A stretch of DNA of 64,000 bases, taken from the NCBI GenBank assembly GCA_963995505.1, contig OZ023194.1, forward strand, positions 9,916,428 through 9,980,427. Direction: 5' to 3'. This DNA comes from Hypericum androsaemum (lineage: Eukaryota; Streptophyta; Magnoliopsida; Malpighiales; Hypericaceae). Both the position numbers and the translations under genes were made by a program. The notes beneath the pieces were generated by a model. The model saw nothing but the letters and a program-made list of their open reading frames with translations, made no database searches and was not told the origin of the DNA. Positions within the stretch are counted from its first letter, which is position 1. Every line of letters begins with the position of its first letter. Of this stretch, positions 27,406 to 38,700 are shown in pieces.

Positions 27406-28094
27406 AAGGGAACTCCATTGACGGGATTGTAAATAAGCACAAGAGGAAAGGAAATACTGCAGAGATAGGTTAGGGTTGGTCCATTTGTCAGATGAATCTG
27501 AATTATGCAAGTCTCACTTAAATCACTTGAGAGCGAGCTATGTACAAGTTGGTCGTATAACGTGCATCTGAAATACCTTCCTTCGCGGTGGGTTCAATCT
27601 ACTCCTAATCTATTCCAAAATTACTAATTTTTTAACGGCAGTAGATTGAGTCCGAAGTGAAGAGGTTATTCTAGATCGTTTGGACCGAATGACCAATAAT
27701 GGCAATGCCCCAGTTTTAAAAATGACATTGCCTCCGATTACGACACTGGCATGTCTAGTTATTGATAATGACATGCGTACTACGATAATGACATGCACAG
27801 TTATCGATGCACACTGGTCATTTTTGTCTCCATTTTTCAACCTTTTTGCAAAAAAAATTTACGTGTTTTACAGTTTAAATTGTTCAAAATGGGCCCACTC
27901 CCCTACAAAATATTTCAACAAACGAACGCCAAAATCTAAAACTGGATTAAAAAAAATACGGTACCGGGACAGTCTAGATCCATATCTGGATCCAACCTAA
28001 ATAAACAGTCTAGATCCATATCGCGACCGTTGACATTCCCATTTGTCTTTCTTTCCCTTGCGAGTTGGGCATCTGCCAGTGCCACCACCCCGAA
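27406..28094. other. Short intergenic spacer
   Basis: This holds the 3' UTR of the O-GlcNAc transferase gene and the promoter of the PPR gene. No gene is seen. A 17-bp direct repeat ACAGTCTAGATCCATAT at 27969-27985 and 28005-28021 brackets a 19-bp insert ending AAATAA, a possible retroposition scar just before the PPR start. Confidence 0.55.
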
Positions 28095-29396
28095 ATGATC
28101 CTCATCCGCCGTCTCTCGACCGTCGCCGCACCTAACAAAGACGCCTACTTCTCCCTGATCCACCACGTGTCCCACGTCCTCCGCCGCGACATCTACCCCG
28201 AGAAAACCCTAAACAGGCTCGGCCTCCCCGTCTCCCCGGACCTCGTCTTCCGCGTCCTCCGCGCCCTCTCCTCCTCCCAGGACCCCGCTCCCCCCTCCCT
28301 CCGCTTCTTCGAGTGGGCCCGCACCCACCCCTCCTACTCCCCGACCTCCCTCGAGTTCGAGGAGCTCCTCAAAACCCTAGCCCGCTCCCGCCGCTACTCC
28401 TCCATGTGGGCCCTAATCTCCCCATCCCACCACCGCCCCTCCCCCTCCCTCTCCCCCGAAACCCTATCCTTCCTCATCGAGCAGTACGGCAAGCACGGCC
28501 TCACCGACCAGGCGGTTCAGCTGTTCAACAGATCGAAAACCCTAAGCTGCGAACAGACGGTTAATCTGTACAATTCGCTCGTCTTCGCGCTGTGCGAGGG
28601 GAAGCTGTTCCACGCCGCATACGCGCTGATACGTCGGATGGTCCGGAAGGGGGTCCGTCCCGACCGGAAGACCTACTCACTGCTCGTCAGCGCGTGGTGC
28701 TCTAACGGGAAGTTCCGGGAGGCGCAGGAGTTTCTACGGGAGATGAGCGAGAGAGGGTTTAACCCTTCTGTCCGGGGGCGGGACGTTTTGGTCGAGGGGC
28801 TGTTGAATGCTGGGTACTTGGAGGCTGCCAAGGGGATGGTTCGGAGGATGACGAAAGAGGGCGTTGTTCCGGATGTTGCCACGTTTAATTCGCTCGTTCA
28901 GGCTGCGTGCAATGCCGGGGACGTGGATTTCGTGGTGGAGGTGTACGGTTGGGTCTGTGAGTTGGGGCTATGTGTGGATGTGAATAGCTATTGCATTTTG
29001 ATTCCCGCGGTTTCCAAGGCTGGGAAGATTGACGTGGCGATGAGGTTGTTGGGGGATGCGGTGGACGACGGGATCAGACCGTTCCCGAGTTTGTATGCTC
29101 CGGTGATAAAGGGGATGTGTAGGCAAGGGATGTTTGATGACGCGTTTTGCTTCTTCGGGGAGATGAAGGCCAAGGGTCATCCCCCGAATAGACCGGTGTA
29201 TACCATGCTGATTACTATGTGCGGGAGGGGAGGGAGGTTTATCGAGGCTGCCAATTATTTGGTGGAGATGACTGAGATGGGGCTGAGACCTATTACCAGG
29301 TGCTTTGATTTGGTTGTTGATGGTTTGAAGAACTGCGGGAAGCATGATATTGCTCGTAGGATCGAGCAGCTGGAGGTGTCACTAACACAGATCTGA
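28095..29396 (+). CDS. Pentatricopeptide repeat protein, probably mitochondrial
   Basis: Intronless gene for a 433-residue P-class PPR protein; such proteins bind organellar RNA and act in its processing or translation. The first ATG in the homologous frame is at 28095 (MILIRRLSTVAAPNK, Arg/Ser-rich and basic, like a mitochondrial presequence); the frame is open ten codons upstream but has no ATG. Helix-pair repeats run from about residue 125 to the C-terminus, with typical PPR endings such as GVRPDRKTYSLLVSAWC, GVVPDVATFNSLVQAAC and GHPPNRPVYTMLITMCGRGG. No DYW or E domain is present. The closest protein I recall is Arabidopsis At5g18390. GC content is very high over 28100-28560 and falls later. 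Confidence 0.92.
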   Translation: MILIRRLSTVAAPNKDAYFSLIHHVSHVLRRDIYPEKTLNRLGLPVSPDLVFRVLRALSSSQDPAPPSLRFFEWARTHPSYSPTSLEFEELLKTLARSRRYSSMWALISPSHHRPSPSLSPETLSFLIEQYGKHGLTDQAVQLFNRSKTLSCEQTVNLYNSLVFALCEGKLFHAAYALIRRMVRKGVRPDRKTYSLLVSAWCSNGKFREAQEFLREMSERGFNPSVRGRDVLVEGLLNAGYLEAAKGMVRRMTKEGVVPDVATFNSLVQAACNAGDVDFVVEVYGWVCELGLCVDVNSYCILIPAVSKAGKIDVAMRLLGDAVDDGIRPFPSLYAPVIKGMCRQGMFDDAFCFFGEMKAKGHPPNRPVYTMLITMCGRGGRFIEAANYLVEMTEMGLRPITRCFDLVVDGLKNCGKHDIARRIEQLEVSLTQI

Positions 29397-30761
29397 TGCC
29401 TTTTGATGAGCAATGATGTCTGTCTGACATTGTTGGTAAGCATGCTCAAGAAGATCAGAATTCAGCACATTGAAAAATGACATCAAAAATATTTAGCAGG
29501 TACATAAATTTAAACTTCAACCACTCTCCTGTCTAGAATTAGTCTACTTGCTGTTACTTTTACCTGCTTGGTAATTAAACTTATAAGATAATTTGTCTTA
29601 ACGTTCCCTTCCATTACCAGACCCCTGTATTCTGCCTTTTAAGTTTATCACTCAAAAGTGTTATGACAAACTAAGGAGTATCTAGAGCAATCTCTAGTGA
29701 ATCTTAGAACAATTTGATTGGGAAAGCTCATGTAGATGGCCTTCCCTTATAAGACGATAATCTCCGATGCGAACGAAAACTAGAACTGCCATGTTGGGAA
29801 AGATCTTCACTAGAACTTCATATCAGTCACTTATATTGGCTCTTATTTCCGCTGTGTTTTTGTCCAGTTGGAAGGCTTTGGTGAGAACGCCAGGATTGAT
29901 TGGTGGGTTTGATCCGGAAACTGCATTTGCTATAGTAATTAAGCCAGGGGTTTTGGCTACTCAGAGAAGCAATTGCCACTACATTGGGTTTTGCAATGTT
30001 GGCTGAAACTGAACGAGGCAAGTGGGAAACACAAGAACAGGACCAAGGTACAGAACTTTTGAGATGAATTGGTTGTTTGGGTTGGATGTGACAAAGCCAA
30101 ACATATAGGGTGCCTTCTAGAAATAATAAGATCTCTGTGGCTGTGAGGGTGTGTGAGGGTGGATTCATGCCATTATCTGCTGCGTAATCAAGACGGATGG
30201 CCCAAGACCAAGAGTGTCAAGTCCTGGAATTTTATCCGAGTTTTTTTTTTAGAAGAGAATTTTATCCGAGTTCATAAGGGTTACATTTTGACCGCCTTGG
30301 TGGGACGACCAGTGTTCGGTTTTAGATCCGAGGAGTTCAATATCCGTTGATTTTGATTAGATCTAGATTTGGATTTTGTCGGATTCTTAATTTGTAAAGA
30401 AAGACAAGGGTATGGATATGAATCTATATTATACCTGAGTTTTTAACATAATATTAAAATTAAATTTATATGTATACTAATTACTGAAATTTAATTGGGA
30501 AATTGATTTTGTGAAAGAAGTCGCCTACATGTGCTTAGTATTCAAATCTTGTTATCTACATGTGCAAGGGATGTTTGGTTCATTATACGAATATTACCTA
30601 GAGGGATATTTAATCTATTTGATTTGTTTATTCGTTTTAAGTTATCGAATTACTTGCATTAACATCTTCGAGTGACTCTTTGTTATTGCGAGCAGTTCAG
30701 TAGTGATTTAATTTTTTAAGTTAAATAATTTTTAAACAATACAAACTTGAAGTCAATATTA
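29397..30761. other. Intergenic region downstream of the PPR gene
   Basis: No gene is recognised; short open frames here have no family signature. A retroposition scar lies at 30227-30270. The rest is AT-rich non-coding sequence. Confidence 0.55.
30227..30270 (-). mobile_element. Ultra-short retroposition scar (minus orientation)
   Basis: GAATTTTATCCGAG at 30227-30240 and again at 30257-30270, possibly extended by TT, brackets a T-run plus AGAAGA. On the minus strand the insert reads TCTTCT followed by poly(A), that is, an A-tail with almost no body between long target duplications. Confidence 0.6.
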
Positions 30762-31341
30762 TTATATTTAGAGGAAATTACTCTCAGGTTTCTGGTGTTC
30801 GGTATATTTGGTACTCGTTTTCTTGTATTCCGGTAATCGATTAAAAACTCTCTGAAGTTTAGTTTTATTATACTCTCATGTCCCTTGCTGACGCCAAAGG
30901 TCATTTTTTTATTTTTTTTGTCATGGGAATGACATTTATACCCTTAAAAAAGGAACTTCATCTTCAACCTCCAACCAACCTCCAACCAAGAGCACTATAT
31001 GAACACCAAATTAAACACAACCAACACCCAATTAATTTCCGACGGCCCTAGTTGCTCGAGAAATCTAAGTATTTAATTAATTGGGTTTTGGTTGTGTTTA
31101 ATTTGGTGTTCATATAGTGTTCTTGGTTGGAGGTTGAAGATGAATTTCCCCTTTTTAAAGGGTAGAAATGTCATTCCTATGAAAAAAATAAAATAAAAAA
31201 TGACCGCTGACGTCAGCGAAGGGCCTGGGAGTATAATAAAACTAAATTTCAGGAAGTTTTTAATCAATTACCAGAATACAAGGGGGCGAGCACCGAATAT
31301 ACCAAACACCAGGGGCCTTAGAATAATTTTCCTTATATTTA
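30762..31341. mobile_element. Mutator-like fold-back MITE with 9-bp target duplication
   Basis: TTATATTTA occurs at 30762-30770 and 31333-31341. Between them, 30771-31332 (562 bp) is almost entirely a pair of inverted arms: 30771-31037 and 31074-31332, with a spacer of about 36 bp. The arms start GAGGAAATTACTCTCAGG and, in reverse complement, GGAAAATTATTCTAAGG, and include CTCCAACCAAGAGCACTATATGAACACC. A 9-bp duplication and very long terminal inverted repeats fit a non-autonomous Mutator-like element. No transposase is present. Confidence 0.85.
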
Positions 31342-31566
31342 TTACCATTCCTAATTGAGGTCGGACAACTGTTGAGTGACATTGACTGGTCGTCAACCAC
31401 CGTTGAACAAAGAATTCAACTTTTTTCCTCTGCATCATTATGTCAATTTTGTTTTATTATTATATTAAATTGGTTCTAATATTTTGTTAATTTGGTTTTA
31501 TTAATTTGTTAATGTGGTTCCTTTATTATTTTAATTAATATGGTTGTAGCATTCAATGTGGTACCA

Positions 31567-32130
31567 TCATTCAAACTGAATAATCAACTTCATAAGCACA
31601 TTGCATAAACTGATTGGCCTGAACTCAGAAGAGAGCGTCGGATTCTTAACTTTAGGGATAAGAGCTATAATGGTACTGTTGAAACTTGTTGGATCCCACC
31701 CCTCATTCAACACTTCGAAAGCTGCCTGTGTCACTACCTGACCCATCATACTCCAATACTTCTGATAAAAAATATGAGGCATGTCATCTGGGCCCGGTGC
31801 TTTGGTCGGATGCATCTGATGAAGAGCGCCAGTTATTTCCTTTGCCATATAGGGTCTCATAAGTGAGGAGTTCATCTCCTCTGTAACTCTGGGCACTACC
31901 CTCTCAGTAATGTACTCCACATGCGAACACGGAGATGCTGAAAACATGTCCATATAAAATCTCCTGAAAACATCCGAAATGGACCCCTGATCCTGCACCA
32001 AAACTCCGTCCTCATCTCGAACTTCAGTGATCCAATTACGCTCATGTCGGCCTCTTGCTCGTAAATGGAAGAACTTTATGTTCTTATCCCTATCCCGCAG
32101 CCAGTCAATAAGAACACAAAGTTCTTCCAT
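31567..32130 (-). pseudogene. LINE reverse transcriptase, inverted N-terminal part
   Basis: The minus-strand frame reads WLRDRDKNIKFFHLRARG, then MHPTKAPGPDDMPHIFYQKYW and STIIALIPKVKNPTLSSEFRPISLCNVLMKLI. These are the conserved fingers/palm entry motifs of plant LINE reverse transcriptases (the KAPGPDG and LIPK...RPISLCN motifs). It is disconnected from the catalytic half by the inversion, so no functional protein is possible. The apparent N-terminus lies in the inverted-repeat junction and is not a real start. Confidence 0.88.
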
Positions 32131-32175
32131 TTACGAGCAAGAGGCCGACATGAGCATAATTGGATAACTGAAGTT
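32020..32175. repeat. 68-bp inverted repeat at the LINE inversion junction
   Basis: 32020-32087 and 32108-32175 are reverse complements with about three mismatches, separated by 20 bp. Both encode the LINE segment KNxKFFHLRARGRHExNWITEV. On the plus side this segment jumps directly to LITKVIAN through a TGAAGTT microhomology, deleting the sequence that survives only in the inverted segment. Confidence 0.85.
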
Positions 32176-34633
32176 GATTACTAAGGTAATAGCGAACCGT
32201 TTGAAAGGCTTCATGGATAGCATTATTCATGAGAATCAGGATGCTTTTGTCCCTGGTCGTCTTATTGCTGATGTGGCATTGCTAGGCTTCGAAGCCTTTC
32301 ATTATCTTAAGAAGAAAATCGGGGGGAAGCGTGGTTTTTGTGCCTTAAAGCTCGATATGGTTAAGGCTTATGATCGAGTGGAGTCGCTTTTCTTGGAGAG
32401 GATGATGGAGGCTTTGGGTTTTGGGGTGGTGGAGTTAATTATGTGGTGTGTGCGAATAGTTTCCTATGCTGTGCATGTGAATGGTTCGGTGGGGGAGGTT
32501 TTCATGCCTACTAAGAGTCTCCGTCAAGGGGACCCATTATCTCCATATCTCTTCTTACTGGTGGCGGAGGGCCTGGGTGTTTTATTAATGGAGGCGCATC
32601 GACGAGGACTGATACATGGCATCTGATTGGCGAGGGCAGCTCCGTCTCTCACACATCTTTTCTTTGCAGATGATGCCCTTCTCTTATCAAGGGCTAGTGA
32701 AACAGAATTCAGGAATATTTTATAGCTTCTGAAGATTTATGCTCAGGCATCTGGGCAGAAAGTCAATCTACGGAAGAATGCAGTCACCTTTAGTCGTAAT
32801 GTGGAGGAGGTCGAGGTTGGGAGACTACGGAGCGTCCTGGGTGTTCGACTGGGTGGGGGAGAGGGCAGAGACATATTTGGGCCTTCCAACAATAATTGGT
32901 AGATCAAAGAAGCAGATTTTCTCTATCTTTGAGACCCGTATCAGGGATAAAATTAGTACGTGGAAAGTGAGGACGCTGTCACGTGCTGGACGGGAGGTGT
33001 CAATTCTTCAGTCAATTCCTACATACATTATGAGCTGCTTTGAATTACCAGTTGGTACCTGCAATCGGATTGAAGCTATGTTATGCAACTTTTACTGGGG
33101 TGGGGATGGGAGTGGGACAAAGGTGCATTGGAGGAGTTGGGATCGATTATGTTGCTCTAAAAGGGAAGGGGGTCTTGGTTTTCGGAGGATGGAAAACTTT
33201 AATCGTGCGATGTTGGCAAAGCAAGGTTGGAGACTACTTATGGCTCCAGACTCTCTTGTTGCGATGTTGTTGAGAGCTAAATATTACCCCCGCCAACCTC
33301 TATTGGAAGTTGAGATCGGGCCGCAGACCAGTTTTACATGGCAGAGTATTCTTAGTAGAGTTAGGTTATTAGAAAGAGGTATGGAGTGGCATGTTGGACA
33401 TAGGTTTCAAATTAGGTTTTGGGATGATTTCTGGCTGCCAGGCACGGAAGAGGGTTGGCCGAGGTATCGCTACCCGGGGTTAGATTCTTTTATGCATGTT
33501 GCTGACTTTATACAGGCCGATGGATGGACATGGAATGAGGAGCTATTGAGACGATGTCTTGATGAGGAGGATGTGCTCCGTGCCTTGAGTATAGGCCTAA
33601 GCGATAGAAGACCGGATGATGTGTTAAGGTGGAGGCACTCAAAAGATGGGGAGTATTCAGTTAGAAGTGGATACTTCGTGGATTTTAATGCTTGGTGGGC
33701 GGAGACTTCTCTAGCTTCCTTACCGAATATGGGTGGTGACTTATGGACGACCTGCTGGGCTCTTAAATGTCTGCCCCGTATGAAGACATTCCTATAGAGG
33801 GTGCTGAATAATAATCTCCCAGTTCGGGCGAATCTGGTACGACGGGGGATTGATGTTGATGATGTTTATCCATTTTGGGGGGGGGGGGGGGGGGGGGGGG
33901 GGCATCGGAGAGTGTACTCCACATATTCTTCCTTTGCCCTTTTTCTTTGGCTGTTTGGCGGGATTTGGATGTGCAAGTACAGGGGGGCACGCCTATAGGA
34001 CTTCGGGTTGCAGTTGAAATGTTATTGGCTCTGACTGATCCTGTGGAGTGTAGTAGGAGGGTGGCAGCGTTGTGGTTGCTTTGGAAGATTAGGAACACCT
34101 ATGTGTTCACGCCAGATGAGGAGGTTGTGGTCTCTGAGGTACTCGTAAAGAGTTTTCGCTTCTGGAGGGATTTTATGGAGGTGGAGGGAGCTTCAGTGGG
34201 GATGAGGCCAGTGAGGGATTCGTGTTGGTGCCCGCCCAAAAGTGGGTGGTTCAAAGTGAATGTCGATGCTGGTACCTGCTCGGAGGGTGGTGGACAAGTT
34301 GGGGTTGTGGTGAGAGATGATGAGGGGGGGTTTGTAGCGGCAGTGGCGAGGATTTTTCTGAACCTTCATTAACCTACTTTGTCGGAGGGACAAGCAATTT
34401 TTACGGGGTTGGAGTTCGCAGGGTCGTTGGGGTTGGAGAGGGTGGAGGTGGAGTCTGATTGTTTGTCGGTGGTGATGCAGTTATCCAGAGTTTCTATGGA
34501 CAGGAGTGATTTGGCGGTAGTGCTTGAAGATTGCAGGAGTTTATTCTCCCAATTCTGCCAGGTTCGTATTGGTCGTGCGCGAAGGGAGCTTAATCATGTT
34601 GCTCATGAGTTGGCTAAGATGAGGGTTCTATAG
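32176..34633 (+). pseudogene. LINE reverse transcriptase (catalytic part), zf-RVT and RNase H
   Basis: Plus-strand remains in order: LITKVIANRLKGFMDSIIHENQDAFVPGR; RT motif with LDMVKAYDRVE; SLRQGDPLSPYLFLLVAEGL; stop at 32624-32626; THLFFADDALLLSRA (catalytic FADD); stop at 32723-32725; a frameshift near 32800; GLPTIIGRSKKQIF; LKCLPRMKTFL then a stop at 33795-33797 where the family has a Trp; a 26-G tract; the zf-RVT tail LHIFFLCPFSLAVWRDL; and RNase H of RVT_3 type (FKVNVDAGT, VESDCLSVV, RELNHVAHELAKM). It is clearly dead. Confidence 0.9.
33877..33902 (+). repeat. 26-base poly-G tract
   Basis: 26 consecutive G residues (or C on the other strand) lie where the LINE zinc-knuckle region should read roughly CPxCGGGxE. 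The reading frame changes across the tract. Confidence 0.85.
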
Positions 34634-34969
34634 GAGCGTGGATTGCTGATTTTCACCTGGCCTCCTGACTGTATTCGAAGTGCTCTTGCGAGGGATGACT
34701 CTTCTAAGGAAGTGCATGATCAGTTTATGTAGTCCATTCTTGCTTCAAATATTTTAGTTACGCTGTTGGGAGTGAACTTGTATGTAGCTTTATGCCTTAT
34801 TCCTATTCAAGACTTACTCGTTGTGAGCTGCTTTGTTCTATTCTATGGATGGAATTTTTTCTCGCAAAAATCATTCAAACTGAATAATGGTTCTGTCATT
34901 ATCATTCAATGTATCATTATGTGGAAAGATAACGTGGCATAAGGATGCCGAAAATATGGCTAGAAATTG

Positions 34970-35017
34970 AAAAAACATAGATTACTTTTTTTGAGGGAAA
35001 AAAACATAGATTACTTT
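34970..35017 (-). mobile_element. Ten-base retroposition scar with 19-bp target duplication
   Basis: AAAAAACATAGATTACTTT at 34970-34988 is repeated at 34999-35017 with only TTTTGAGGGA between. On the minus strand the insert is TCCCTCAAAA, an A-tail with six other bases. Simple tandem duplication with slippage is the alternative. Confidence 0.5.
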
Positions 35018-35293
35018 CGTTATCATTCATTATGTGTGCGTCGTTTTATTACTTCAGTAGAACATGGCTAAAAACTGAAAACACAGTCATAGATACAAGT
35101 TTTTTCCCCTAAAAAAAAGAACTGATAATTTAAATGTCATATAACTCTTTACCCGCCTTTTCATGGCTACAGAAACTTAGCCTTTGTATTATTTTTCAGT
35201 CCGACTGCCAACTGTATGTACGTATACAGCAGCAAGCAGCCAATGAACCCTCCTCTGCCCGCCGGCCACCGCCCTTCCCTTCTCTTACCCCAT

Positions 35294-35310
35294 CCTAACC
35301 CTAACCCTAA
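35294..35310 (+). promoter_or_regulatory. Telo-box repeat upstream of U11-48K
   Basis: CCTAACCCTAACCCTAA is a double telo-box (AAACCCTAA-like), common in promoters and leaders of plant genes for the translation and RNA machinery. It is 394 bases before the ATG, in a GC- and pyrimidine-rich patch (35260-35345) that could be the core promoter or first leader segment. Confidence 0.45.
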
Positions 35311-35703
35311 TTTCTTCTTGCCCCACCATCCTCAACTCCCGCCACCACTGTTACAAAACTTGATAGAAAAGAAGCGGGAATGTCAGAATTGAGATAAGAA
35401 TGGAAGAAATGAGTTAAAAGGAGGAAGAATTAAATATTGCCAAATATATGTTTGAATCGACGTGTTAATGTAGATTTTACCAGTCATACTATTATCACTT
35501 CAACACTCATACGGTTATCACTCCATAAGGTAGAAAGAGTAGAAGAATAGAGATGAAGGAAGAGTAGAGAATAGGGAAGAGAGAAAAGATATATTAATTC
35601 ATGAATGATGCATAAGAGCAACGAAACAACATAAATAGCTCTCTTGGAGGTTTTTCCTACAACTACCCACTACATAACTAGACATGTAATCACTACTCCA
35701 CTA

Positions 35704-38700
35704 ATGGATCGTGACATACCACCTCAAGAACAACCACCCACTTTGTCCTCGACCCTCTCCTCTCTAACCCAACTCCTCTCCCAATCCCACCAAACCCTAA
35801 CATCCCTCTCTTCCCAAATTGCCCTCAACAACGCCCCTTGCCCCTACAACCCTAACCACCTCATCCCCGCCGAGTCTCTCTTCCTCCACTCTCTACGCTG
35901 CCATGCCTCCCCTCTCCCCGCCTCGACTTCCTCGCTTCTCCGGTCCCTTCACTACCCGAAAACCCTAACCCCTAACCACCAACTCCCCGGGGGAACGCTC
36001 CAAGGCACGAGCAGCGATGAAGTCCGCCTCTCCTTGGCCGGGTATTACAAGGAATTCGGGTCGAATTTCTTTTACAACGATTGCCCTGCTGTTGTTTGCT
36101 TCAACGAATTGGATTTCCCGGATAGAGTGTTCACATTGCCGCAAGTTTTGTTGTTTGAGTGTGGGGGGTTTGCTGATAATAACGACGATTTGAATGGGGA
36201 TAGGTTTGGTATTCTGGCGTCGGATGTGTGGTTTGTTGGGAGGGAAGTTGATAGCTGGGTAGATTTTCCGTGTGCATACTCGTATGGTTTGCTATGTGCT
36301 GTCTTGAGGCTGGATTTGGTTGCTTGGAGCGATCTGGGGAGGTGGCTTATTAGGGGTTCTCCTCGTTACGGAGTGGTGATTGATGTGTATATGAGGGATC
36401 ATCTCGCTCTGCTTTTCAGGCTCTGTTTGAAAGCGATTAAGAGGGAGGCCGTGAGGAATATGAGTGATACGAGGTGTTCAAGATTTGAGTGTGAATGCCT
36501 GGTCCAGGCTTTGATGTGGCTTTCTACCCAGCTCTCTGTTTTGTATGGTCAAGAAAACGCCAAGTCCTTTGTTGTTCATGTCTTCAAGCAATGTGTATGG
36601 GATGCTGCTAATAAGGCCGTGATAATCTCTTTTAAAATGAAAAGGGAAGAAGATGTCGATGCTCTAGGTGTCGGAGGGAGTCCTGTCGGGGATGTGAAAC
36701 CTGACGAGAGCCTGGAAGGAATTACGAAGCATGAGGATAAAGTTGGTAGAGCAGAAAACGGAATGATGATTTTGCTGTCGCAAGTGGTGGCAGCTGTTGC
36801 AGCCTTGCATGAACGTTTCCTTCTTGAACAAAAAATAAAAAAGTTCCAATCTTCAACACTACGACCAGCATATCAACGGTATCCATTATTTTGCTGCTTG
36901 TTCATTTAAGATCCTGCAATTTTGAACAAGCAGGCCATACTTGTCTGTGCTATTTAACATTTGAATCTGTTCTAATTTTGCTTGACTGCCTATTTCAGTC
37001 CATCAGCTGTGAGATATGTTTGCTAATAGTTTCCAGATCATAAGTTTGCTCCTGCCTCGAATGAAAAGTTGTGCAATTCGCTTTACACATTTCCAGTCTC
37101 ATTCTTGTGGGGCTCAACTGTCTTTTTACTAATTAGTTTATCTTTCTATGTTTGTGTTCCTGCAGTCATGCCATTTTAATTTTGCATTTTGTTGTTGTTC
37201 GTATCATGCTTATATGATTTGTCGTATCTCCTCAGGAGACATTGTCTAAGTGATTTGATTGCTGCATTTTAGACCTTTTTGTTCTAGGGCTACTGTGATG
37301 CAAGTTCGTGGTATTGATAATTTCTTGTCCTAGCTATTGAAGAAAAGATTTAATTGTAATAAAGTTAAGTATGTCAGAGCTTCGTCTTTTATGCAGGAAT
37401 GCTGAGCATGATAATGTATCTAAGAGGGCTGATGAGGAGCGAAGCAAACGACCTGCCTTCAGAACGATTATTGAGCATGATAGCCTCCTCAGAAGACATC
37501 TAACTAACCAGGTATAACATACTTTTGTGGCAATTGGTCAGATTTTTGTTTACTCCACCCATTAGGTTCTCCTCAAACTGCCATACACTAACTAAGACTC
37601 TGTTTTTATTTTAAGGAAACGAGCAACAAGACTAAAACCAGAGAGGAGTTATTGGCTGAAGAAAGGGATTATAAACGGCGCAGAATGTCATACCGTGGGA
37701 AGAAGTCAAAACGAACAAAACTGGAGGTTACCTATCTCTGATCAATTATATTAGACCTCCTTTTTTGAACAGTTTTCTCCAGTATATCTTTTTGTTAATA
37801 TTCTATAAGCAATCGCTGAAGTTTGTGGTCGTAGAACTTGTATTAGGACATTTTGTTTTCTGCTACAATGGAATTAACCAGAAAAAAAAAAGGAAAAAAA
37901 ACTTGGTTGACTAGGAATTTTTTGTGGTTCGTGTTTAATATGCTGTATGACATCAACGTATTATCTAGTTATTAGTTTATCGCCATTTAGAAGTTACATG
38001 CGGGAAAGTCTTTCCAACCTGATTGTGCTTTCAGATACAGAATCAATCAACAGTCACAATTTTTTTTAGTCTATGCTTCTTGCAATTACCTGTGAAATAG
38101 CTTGTTTTTATTTTTCTTTCCTGATGTTAGGTAATGAGAGATGTCATAGAAGAGTACATGGAGGAAATCAAAGAAGCTGGAGGAATTGGATGTTTTGAAG
38201 GAGAATCCGAGGTCACGGGAACAACTGCCAGTTGCAGTACCGTGGATCATGGCGGTCGGCAAAAGGAAAAGGACTCATTTGATCATGACAGTAGATATTT
38301 TCCCTCGAGGGAAACATCCGTGGGAAAGTATGATAAGTGTAAGCAAAATCATCTTGGAAACAGTGAAGAGCCTGAACTCAGGAGAAACAGTCATGACAGG
38401 CACCATGGAGGGTTTTATTCGAAAAACTTGGGCAGGGAAGAAAATGATCACCGGTCATACAAGCAGAGTAGCCGTGATAGAGAACCAGATGATTTCAAAA
38501 TCTACAGAAGCATGCATCCTGAGAAAAGATCATACAACAAGTCTAGTCATAGCAGGCACAGGTCAACTGAACCTGTGTTGGGTTCTGATGGTCATCTCAA
38601 TGAATGGACTAATGATAGTGGTTTGCCTGCGAGAGGAAGAACCTCGAGGAATCTCGGGAAAAAACATGATTCAGAGTATCTAGATCAAGATACATTTGAT

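Larger units (their letters stand above)
31566..34888 (+). mobile_element. 5'-truncated LINE with twin-priming inversion and 19-bp target duplication
   Basis: A perfect 19-bp direct repeat ATCATTCAAACTGAATAAT lies at 31566-31584 and 34870-34888. The body 31585-34869 ends in CAAAAA. Its 5' segment (about 31585-32107) codes on the minus strand and its 3' segment (about 32108-34869) on the plus strand. Together they cover endonuclease-RT linker, reverse transcriptase, zinc-knuckle (zf-RVT) and RNase H parts of a plant L1-type LINE. The inverted part ends at NVLMKLI and the direct part resumes at LITKVIANRL, so the original element was contiguous there. This is the outcome expected from twin priming during insertion. 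Confidence 0.92.

Noticed and set aside
36879..37396. U11-48K intron 1 as a U12-type intron (it starts GTATCCATTA)
   Set aside because: The donor lacks the full GTATCCTT and there is no TTCCTTAAC-like branch site near the 3' end (the last 40 bases have none), so it is treated as an ordinary GT-AG intron.
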